A program made the translations under genes and the position numbers. From NCBI GenBank assembly GCA_003818595.1, contig RPQV01000247.1, positions 1-5,751 of the forward strand: 5,751 nucleotides of DNA, written 5' to 3'. A model generated the notes under the pieces. It was given only the letters and a program-made list of their open reading frames with translations, did no database searches and was not told the DNA's origin. Positions 1 to 4,345 of the stretch are shown here, one piece after another. The number at the start of each line of letters is the position of its first letter. Position 1 is the stretch's first letter. This stretch comes from Calditrichota bacterium. GTDB lineage: Bacteria; Zhuqueibacterota; Zhuqueibacteria; Residuimicrobiales; Krinioviventaceae.

Positions 1-69
1 TAAACCCACGCCGCTCAAAGCCGCAGCGCCGAGAATCGCAGATTGCTTGATGAACTCTCTTCTTTCCAT
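1..69 (-). CDS. N-terminal fragment of a Tat-exported protein (5' end of gene only)
   Basis: Only the first 23 codons lie in the window; the gene runs off the left edge. It begins with ATG at 69-67 and is preceded by a good ribosome binding site (AAGGA on the minus strand, bases 81-77, 7-nt spacer). The peptide starts MERREFIKQSAILGAAALSG. It contains a twin-arginine motif (R3-R4-E-F-I-K, matching the RRxFxK consensus) followed by a small, mildly hydrophobic Ala/Gly/Leu stretch, which is what a Tat signal peptide looks like. The product is therefore probably folded in the cytoplasm and exported. In many environmental bacteria this kind of signal heads secreted Gfo/Idh/MocA oxidoreductases or TIM-barrel sugar epimerases, which would suit the sugar genes at 1780-3890. 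That link is inference, because the catalytic part is not visible. The gene is divergent from the inhibitor gene at 279. Confidence 0.8.
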   Translation of the reverse strand, partial: MERREFIKQSAILGAAALSGVGL

Positions 70-116
70 TCAATTTTCCTTCATTCTTGATCTATCTGAT
101 CGGTTTTAATATGTAT

Positions 117-145
117 AGTATATCATATCATTTTCAAAAATGCAA
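117..145 (-). promoter_or_regulatory. Possible promoter for the leftward Tat-signal gene
   Basis: On the minus strand, TTGCAT (145-140) is followed after 17 bp by TATACT (122-117), a 5/6 match to the -10 consensus. The -35 element matches at only 3/6, and the region is AT-rich, so chance matches are common. It would place the transcript start about 40 bases upstream of the ATG at 69. It fits a sigma-70 type promoter if the host uses that consensus. Confidence 0.3.
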
Positions 146-214
146 GAAAAACAAAAGCATTATGCATTTGCGAGAGATCATTTTCATTTTAAGCTATGCA
201 CTTGCGGTCTTGAA

Positions 215-243
215 TTGACAGCTGTTTTTACCGTTTTAATAAA
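215..243 (+). promoter_or_regulatory. Possible promoter for the inhibitor-protease unit
   Basis: A perfect TTGACA (215-220) is followed after a 17-bp spacer by AATAAA (238-243), a 4/6 match to TATAAT. It lies about 35 bases upstream of the inhibitor start codon at 279, which is a sensible promoter position. The spacer between the two divergent genes holds no other gene, so promoters for both directions are expected here. The match is by eye against the sigma-70 consensus only. Confidence 0.4.
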
Positions 244-278
244 TATTGTTAATTTTAGAGAATTTATGACTCAAGAAA

Positions 279-686
279 GTGGTTACAGAAAAAGTGAATA
301 GGTTGACGAAGAAAAACACTTTTATTGCGGGAATTATATTACTATTCGCCTGCAGGTATGACAACAACGTGTTATCCTTGAAAAAAGAGAATGATGGCCA
401 ACAATTTGATTTGAAGCTTGGGCAAGTTATTAAGATTGAATTGGATTCGAATCCCTCTACCGGCTTTATTTGGACGATTGAGGAAATCAATAAAACCTGC
501 TGTATTCGAATAGCGGAAAGTAAATACAGCCGGAGTTCAGACAAGTTGGGTGCGCCCGGCAAGCAGTGCTATGTTGTCAAGGCGGCGCAGTGTGGAAGAG
601 AAGAGTTGAGATTCATTTATCATCGTCAATGGGAAAAAAACATTGCTCCAATTGATTCATTTCATTTAATCATCTTGGTAAGATGA
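279..686 (+). CDS. Chagasin-like cysteine protease inhibitor (family I42), probable lipoprotein
   Basis: A small protein of up to 135 residues that resembles the chagasin/ICP inhibitors, which plug the active site of papain-family proteases with three loops. The first loop motif is clear at residues 58-65 (N-P-S-T-G-F-I-W; family NPTTG). The second is degenerate at 91-94 (GAPG for GxGG). The third is at 116-118 (RQW for RPW). Before the domain there is a basic stretch (R8, K11, K12), a hydrophobic run (about 15-24) and L-F-A-C at 22-25, an acceptable lipobox, so the mature protein is probably a lipid-anchored envelope protein starting at Cys25. Cysteines at 74, 75, 97 and 105 are more than the family needs. 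The start is uncertain: GTG 279 gives the longest form, but GTG 294 or TTG 303 fit a signal peptide as well, and none has a good ribosome binding site. It lies 39 bp upstream of a papain-like protease, its likely target. Confidence 0.8.
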   Translation: MVTEKVNRLTKKNTFIAGIILLFACRYDNNVLSLKKENDGQQFDLKLGQVIKIELDSNPSTGFIWTIEEINKTCCIRIAESKYSRSSDKLGAPGKQCYVVKAAQCGREELRFIYHRQWEKNIAPIDSFHLIILVR

Positions 687-713
687 TTAAGCTGATCTAT
701 TCTGCAAAAAATC

Positions 714-719
714 AGGAGG
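714..719 (+). promoter_or_regulatory. Strong ribosome binding site of the papain-like protease gene
   Basis: A full AGGAGG lies 6 nt before the ATG at 726. It is the strongest Shine-Dalgarno sequence in the window and fixes the protease start. It contrasts with the weak initiation region of the inhibitor gene upstream, so on a shared mRNA the protease would be expected to be translated efficiently. No terminator is seen in the 39-bp gap, which supports co-transcription. Confidence 0.85.
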
Positions 720-725
720 TTTGAT

Positions 726-1673
726 ATGAAAATCGGTGCAGGCGTTCTTGTTTTAATGATACTCATTTCCGGTGCACTCTACTCTCAACAACTGGATGAA
801 TCTAAAGCCTCTCAGGCTGTCAAAAATCAGTTGTCGAAACTGCGAAATGAAATCCAAAAGAAACAGTACTCTTTTCAAGTCGGCTATTCTGAAGCAATGA
901 ATTTAAGCCTGACAGAACTTTGCGGTTTCAGAGTTCCTGATCATTGGCAGGCGACGGCAAAAATTAAAAATCTGGGGGAATTAAAGCCCCAGACGCTTCG
1001 CAACGAAGGCTTCACCTTGCCTCCGATTTGGGATTGGCGGGAGCACAATGGAGTGACCGCAATTCGCAACCAAGGCAGTTGCGGCAGCTGCTGGGCGTTT
1101 GCAACGATTGGCGCTTTTGAATCACTCTTGAAATTAAAGGCGGATACCACCGTGGACTTGTCGGAACAGCACTTGGTTTCCTGCAATGAGGAGGGATGGG
1201 GCTGCAACGGTGGATTTTGGGCATTTGATATGCTTGTGGCGCCGGGTGCGGTAATGGAAAAAGATTTTCCCTATGTCGCTTCCGATGTCCGCTGCGGAGG
1301 ACCTTATACTCATCCGTTTTTGTTGAGTGGATGGAGTTATATCAATGGAGAGGATGAAATCCCTGAAGTTCAGCTAATCAAAGAGGCTATTTTTCAGTAC
1401 GGTCCGATTAGCGCTGCGGTCTATGTAGGAACGGCATTCCAAGCATATACGGGGGGCGTTTTTGACAAAGATGAGAGCAAAAGCAGCGGATGGTTGAATT
1501 GTTCCGCCGCTGCTAAAGAGCCAAACCACGGAATTATGCTCGTCGGATGGGATGACGAAAAAAACAGTTGGATATTAAAGAATAGTTGGGGACCAAGCTG
1601 GGGCGAGCATGGTTATATGTACATCCAATATGGGATCAGTCTCGTCGGTTATGCTGCTGCCGTCGTCTATTAA
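726..1673 (+). CDS. Secreted papain-family (C1A) cysteine protease precursor
   Basis: A complete 315-residue preproenzyme that hydrolyses peptide bonds with a Cys-His-Asn active site. Residues 1-20 are a signal peptide (K2, then a hydrophobic stretch ending near ALYS-QQ). Residues about 21-97 form a charged propeptide, likely inhibitory until cleaved. The catalytic domain starts at about L98 (LPPIWDWRE). The oxyanion Gln116 and catalytic Cys122 lie in NQGSCGSCWAF (115-125), His268 in NHG, and Asn286 in KNSWG (285-289). Cys119, Cys153, Cys160 and Cys190 match the two papain disulfides (119-160, 153-190), as expected for an exported enzyme. Cys66 and Cys259 are extra. Length and domain end (GYAAAVVY) match a stand-alone papain-like enzyme, with no C-terminal sorting or binding domain. 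The chagasin-like inhibitor encoded 39 bp upstream is a likely regulator. Substrate specificity cannot be read from the sequence. Confidence 0.95.
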   Translation: MKIGAGVLVLMILISGALYSQQLDESKASQAVKNQLSKLRNEIQKKQYSFQVGYSEAMNLSLTELCGFRVPDHWQATAKIKNLGELKPQTLRNEGFTLPPIWDWREHNGVTAIRNQGSCGSCWAFATIGAFESLLKLKADTTVDLSEQHLVSCNEEGWGCNGGFWAFDMLVAPGAVMEKDFPYVASDVRCGGPYTHPFLLSGWSYINGEDEIPEVQLIKEAIFQYGPISAAVYVGTAFQAYTGGVFDKDESKSSGWLNCSAAAKEPNHGIMLVGWDDEKNSWILKNSWGPSWGEHGYMYIQYGISLVGYAAAVVY

Positions 1674-1693
1674 ATCATGAAGGAAATTCTGAT

Positions 1694-1722
1694 TGAAATG
1701 GACGCGTACTGTCGCCATTTCA
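1694..1722. other. Short hairpin after the protease gene
   Basis: TGAAATGG (1694-1701) and CCATTTCA (1715-1722) can form an 8-bp stem with a 13-nt loop, starting 20 nt after the protease stop codon. There is no T-run after it, so it is not a standard intrinsic terminator. It could protect the 3' end of the mRNA or act together with the stronger hairpin at 1744-1775. Confidence 0.4.
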
Positions 1723-1743
1723 TCCAGTCGGGAGAAATATGCG

Positions 1744-1775
1744 TTCGCCCTGCATCATGAAGGATGCAGGGCGAA
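1744..1775. terminator. Probable bidirectional terminator hairpin between convergent genes
   Basis: A perfect 13-bp inverted repeat, TTCGCCCTGCATC (1744-1756) and its complement (1763-1775), with a 6-nt ATGAAG loop and 8 G/C pairs. It sits 4 nt past the stop codon of the leftward TIM-barrel gene and about 70 nt past the rightward protease gene, the classic place for a shared terminator. The U-tract is poor on both strands: CGCATATTTCT follows leftward and TCGTTCATG rightward. It may therefore act as an mRNA end-stabilising structure rather than a strict rho-independent terminator. Confidence 0.6.
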
Positions 1776-1779
1776 TCGT

Positions 1780-2694
1780 TCATGCAATGTATTGTCTTAA
1801 GAAGGCATAACTTTGATTTAAAGCGGCTTTGCGGCGTTCAATTTCTCCCTCATAAGCACGATCTTCAACTTCAACACAGACTGGCCCCTGATAGCCGACA
1901 TCAGTCAAGGCTGAGAAAAATTCGCCCCAATTTACATCGCCGAGCCCCGGTAATTTGGGTGTATGGTACTCGTTCGGATTGGCGAGAAATCCGACATTGT
2001 AAAGTCTATCCACGTCCAGCCGTGCATCTTTGGCATGAACATGTACAAATTTATGTCCAAATTCCTGGACAGCCTGATAAACATCAATTCCCTGCCAAAT
2101 CAAGTGAGACGGATCAAAGTTTAGTCCAAAGCTGTCACTGGGAATTTCCTCGAACATGCGGCGCCATACTTTTGGTGTGTGTGCCAAATTTTTCCCGCCT
2201 GGCCATTCATCATTGGTGAAGAACATCGGACAATTCTCGATGCCGATCTTCACACCATGATCCTCTGCAAATTTAACCAGGCTGGGCCATACCTGCTTGA
2301 AACGAGGCCAGTTGGCATCAATTGTTTTACTCCAATCGCGACCGATGAAGGTGTTGATATTACGCAGTCCTAATAAGGGAGCGGCAGTGATCAGTTTTTT
2401 TATGTGTTCAACATAAACCTGAGCTTCTGCTTCGTTCGGAGTGAGTGGATTGGGGTAATATCCAAGGCCGCTGATACTGATTCCATACATATTGAGCAGT
2501 TCATCGATTTTAGCGGCTTCATCTTTATTGAGAGCGGCTACATCGATGTGGGTGACACCGGCATAACGCCGTTCTGCTTTCCCTTTGGGCCAACACATGA
2601 CCTCGATGCATTCATAACCAGTTTCTGCCGCATATTGTACTACCTGTTCCAGGTCCATGTCGGGTAAAATTGCAGTGACAAAACCGAGCTTCAT
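1780..2694 (-). CDS. Sugar phosphate isomerase/epimerase-like TIM-barrel protein
   Basis: A 304-residue protein of the xylose isomerase-like TIM-barrel superfamily (AP endonuclease 2-type fold), typically cytosolic, metal-dependent and acting on sugars, keto-sugars or inositol derivatives. The likely metal and acid-base residues are present: Glu153 in KIGIEN, Asp194 and His197 in NFDPSH, His218/His220 in VHVHAKDA, and Glu275 in VCVEVED. The length is normal and no signal peptide is seen. The ATG at 2694 is chosen because GAGAGG lies just upstream (6-7 nt spacer) and the barrel begins at once (MKLGFVTAILPDM). An ATG 9 codons earlier (2721) has no good ribosome binding site and would begin 2 nt after the upstream stop. 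It follows the Gfo/Idh/MocA gene by 29 bp, so the two are very likely one operon acting on the same sugar or polyol. The exact substrate is unknown. Confidence 0.9.
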   Translation of the reverse strand: MKLGFVTAILPDMDLEQVVQYAAETGYECIEVMCWPKGKAERRYAGVTHIDVAALNKDEAAKIDELLNMYGISISGLGYYPNPLTPNEAEAQVYVEHIKKLITAAPLLGLRNINTFIGRDWSKTIDANWPRFKQVWPSLVKFAEDHGVKIGIENCPMFFTNDEWPGGKNLAHTPKVWRRMFEEIPSDSFGLNFDPSHLIWQGIDVYQAVQEFGHKFVHVHAKDARLDVDRLYNVGFLANPNEYHTPKLPGLGDVNWGEFFSALTDVGYQGPVCVEVEDRAYEGEIERRKAALNQSYAFLRQYIA

Positions 2695-2700
2695 AAGCTT

Positions 2701-2708
2701 ACCTCTCT
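2701..2708 (-). promoter_or_regulatory. Ribosome binding site that decides the TIM-barrel gene start
   Basis: On the minus strand AGAGAGGT (2708-2701) lies 6 nt before the ATG at 2694. It falls inside the 9-codon extension that would exist if the ATG at 2721 were used, so it argues for the shorter protein. Confidence 0.7.
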
Positions 2709-2723
2709 GTTTTTTGATCATGA

Positions 2724-3890
2724 CTATTTATAAGGATTTGATCGGTTCCCTGACGGTGATATTTGTATCCATTTTTGTTCCAAATGGCTCTTGAGAATGG
2801 CTTCGCATAGTATAATTTCTTCATGGCCATCGCCAAATGTGGGGAATACCGGCGTCGTGCTTTTGCTGTCGGCATTAATATAACTATAGAAAGCGTTAAA
2901 ACATTGCTTAAAAGTATCGGGAAAGCCTTCATTGTGCCCTCCCGGGAAACTGACGAAAGCGCGCGCTTCATCGGATAAAAGCCTGGGATCACGCATTTTG
3001 ATTTCGTTCGCTTTTTCGCGAAATCCTATCCACAGGTCATTGGGCTGTTCGCTGTTCCATGAGAGAGATTGTTTAGCGCCGGCGATTTCATAGCGCAGGC
3101 AATTTTTCCGACCGGCGGTCGTTTGCGAAACCCATAAATTGCCGATAGCGTCGTTATTAAATTTCAACATGATGCTTCCACAGTCTTCAGTTGTTATATG
3201 GATAGGCTCGTCTGCGCTGATGTCCTGCACTTTTCCCGAGAAAGTCTCTACCTCGCCTTTGGGCCGTCGACGGATCGGATGCACTGTTTTCAGATCTGCA
3301 CATACTCGAACGACTGATAGCCCGGTTAATGTCTGCACCAAATCCAGCCAATGGGTACCGATATCAGCCACTGCGCGCAAAGCTCCTCCTTCGGCAGCGA
3401 GCACGCGCCAATTGTAATCCGTCGGCCAGAGCAGCCAATCCTGAACGTAACTTCCAACGATGGAATAAATATCCCCGACTTGGCCGCGCTTTATCTGCGA
3501 TTTTACCTCCAAATTGAGTGGATAAAAACGAATATTATAATTAACGCCGGCGATGAGACCGGTTTTTTGGGCGAGCTGTACCAATTCGAAGGATTCCTGT
3601 GAATTCATTGCCAGCGGCTTTTCGCACATGACGTGCTTACCTGCAAGAAGTGCAGCCTTGGCCATTTCATAGTGAAGTTTGTTGGGAGTGGTTATATGAA
3701 TGACATCCACATCATCCTGCAGAACCTGCTCATAAGATTGATAGGCTTTAGGTAAATGCAATACAGACGCTGCACGTTTGGATTCCTTGTCATCCACTCC
3801 GAGAATGCCGGAAACATATACACCCAGTCGCCGCAGAGCTTCCGTATGCACCGGCCCCATGAATCCAGCGCCAATAATAGCTGTTTTCAT
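2724..3890 (-). CDS. Gfo/Idh/MocA family NAD(P)-dependent oxidoreductase
   Basis: A 388-residue cytosolic dehydrogenase of the glucose-fructose oxidoreductase/inositol dehydrogenase family, expected to oxidise or reduce a hydroxyl or keto group on a sugar, glycoside or inositol using NAD(P). The N-terminal Rossmann fold starts MKTAIIGAGFMGPVH, with G7-A-G9-F-M-G12 as the dinucleotide loop. The family EKP signature is at 90-92 (Lys91 catalytic). DIGTHWLDL at 176-184 supplies Asp176 and the catalytic His180. The C-terminal domain ends with the usual helix (GDGHEEIILCEAILKSH). Length is typical and no Tat signal is present, unlike many secreted relatives. The ATG at 3890 is preferred: GAGG lies 9 nt upstream, and the GTG at 3905, which would add five residues, forms part of that ribosome binding site. 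It is first in a leftward pair with the TIM-barrel gene, a pairing seen in inositol and 3-keto-sugar metabolism. Substrate not determinable. Confidence 0.93.
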   Translation of the reverse strand: MKTAIIGAGFMGPVHTEALRRLGVYVSGILGVDDKESKRAASVLHLPKAYQSYEQVLQDDVDVIHITTPNKLHYEMAKAALLAGKHVMCEKPLAMNSQESFELVQLAQKTGLIAGVNYNIRFYPLNLEVKSQIKRGQVGDIYSIVGSYVQDWLLWPTDYNWRVLAAEGGALRAVADIGTHWLDLVQTLTGLSVVRVCADLKTVHPIRRRPKGEVETFSGKVQDISADEPIHITTEDCGSIMLKFNNDAIGNLWVSQTTAGRKNCLRYEIAGAKQSLSWNSEQPNDLWIGFREKANEIKMRDPRLLSDEARAFVSFPGGHNEGFPDTFKQCFNAFYSYINADSKSTTPVFPTFGDGHEEIILCEAILKSHLEQKWIQISPSGNRSNPYK

Positions 3891-4274
3891 ATCATTAAAC
3901 CTCACTGTTTGGGTTAGGCGGTTTGATTATTCCAGGCAATGACTGCTATAAAATAAGAAAGAATGGAGAATATTCAAGACAATTTTTGCTTTTCCCGCAA
4001 ATGAATAGGGATTTAATTCTTTCATACTTGGTCAACTCACAAAGCGAGAGCGGGAATCGTTTGTTGATCAATAAATGCGGTTTGACCTGAGTGAGGGCGA
4101 TCAACGCTGCACTGAACAGGCTAAAAAATATGTTGCAGATTTTCATATTTTTATTATATTAACCCCTTAAAAATAGGCCATTAATATGGATGTACAGATA
4201 TGATGAAAGGAGAATAAAAATAAATTAAAAAAAATGAATTTTGTTGGGTAATCAAGTGTTATATCATTTTAAAA

Positions 4275-4299
4275 AATCAAGATTGGACATATCTTGATT
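4275..4299. promoter_or_regulatory. Palindrome upstream of the KamA gene: operator or terminator-like hairpin
   Basis: AATCAAGAT (4275-4283) and ATCTTGATT (4291-4299) form a perfect 9-bp inverted repeat with a 7-nt TGGACAT centre. A-rich sequence precedes it (AAAAAA at 4271-4276) and CTTTT follows, so as RNA it resembles a weak bidirectional terminator or attenuator. As DNA it resembles a dimeric regulator site. TGGACA in the centre (4284-4289) is a 5/6 match to a -35 box, though only a poor -10 follows. No gene ends just upstream, so an operator or attenuator for the KamA gene, 46 nt downstream, is the more natural reading. Confidence 0.45.
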
Positions 4300-4327
4300 C
4301 TTTTAATTCATTATTCATTATTAAAAA

Positions 4328-4332
4328 AAGGA
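4328..4332 (+). promoter_or_regulatory. Ribosome binding site near the KamA gene, with unusual spacing
   Basis: AAGGA lies 13 nt before the in-frame ATG at 4346, longer than the usual 5-9 nt. It is 6 nt from another ATG at 4339, which opens a 24-codon frame (4339-4413) in a different register. Either the long spacing is tolerated or the small frame is translated as an overlapping leader. Confidence 0.5.
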
Positions 4333-4345
4333 TGCGGTATGCATT

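Larger units (their letters stand above)
3891..4345. other. 455-bp AT-rich spacer between divergent genes
   Basis: This stretch separates the leftward oxidoreductase from the rightward KamA gene and holds no convincing gene. A 66-codon leftward frame (4146-3946) starts with a hydrophobic segment (MKICNIFFSLFSAALIALTQ) but has no ribosome binding site at a usable distance: AAGGGG is about 16 nt away. On the minus strand a perfect TATAAT lies at 4158-4153, possibly a -10 element for the oxidoreductase operon, though the -35 position (ATGGCC) is weak and the leader would be about 250 nt. Towards the KamA gene it contains a 25-bp palindrome (4275-4299) and a tandem 7-mer (ATTCATT twice, 4306-4319). 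Expect promoters for both directions here. Confidence 0.6.

Noticed and set aside
941..1224. Leftward frames within the protease gene
   Set aside because: They lie opposite the catalytic Cys region of the papain-like enzyme and have no initiation signals.
1744..1775. Perfect 13-bp inverted repeat considered as an insertion sequence end or attachment site
   Set aside because: The arms are separated by only 6 nt, there is no transposase or integrase nearby, and the position between convergent stop codons is typical of a terminator.
1764..2667. Rightward frames of 64-151 codons across the TIM-barrel gene
   Set aside because: They are antisense to a well-supported gene with conserved catalytic motifs, have no ribosome binding sites and show no protein-like composition.
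2699..2992. 97-codon leftward frame overlapping the end of the oxidoreductase gene
   Set aside because: It is in another reading frame of the oxidoreductase's C-terminal domain, whose family features continue through this stretch, so it is a shadow and not evidence of a frameshift.
3946..4146. 66-codon leftward frame with a hydrophobic start (MKICNIFFSLFSAALIALTQ)
   Set aside because: It has no ribosome binding site at a usable distance, lies in an AT-rich spacer, and after the first hydrophobic run shows no recognisable domain. It could be a small exported peptide, but the support is too thin for a gene call.
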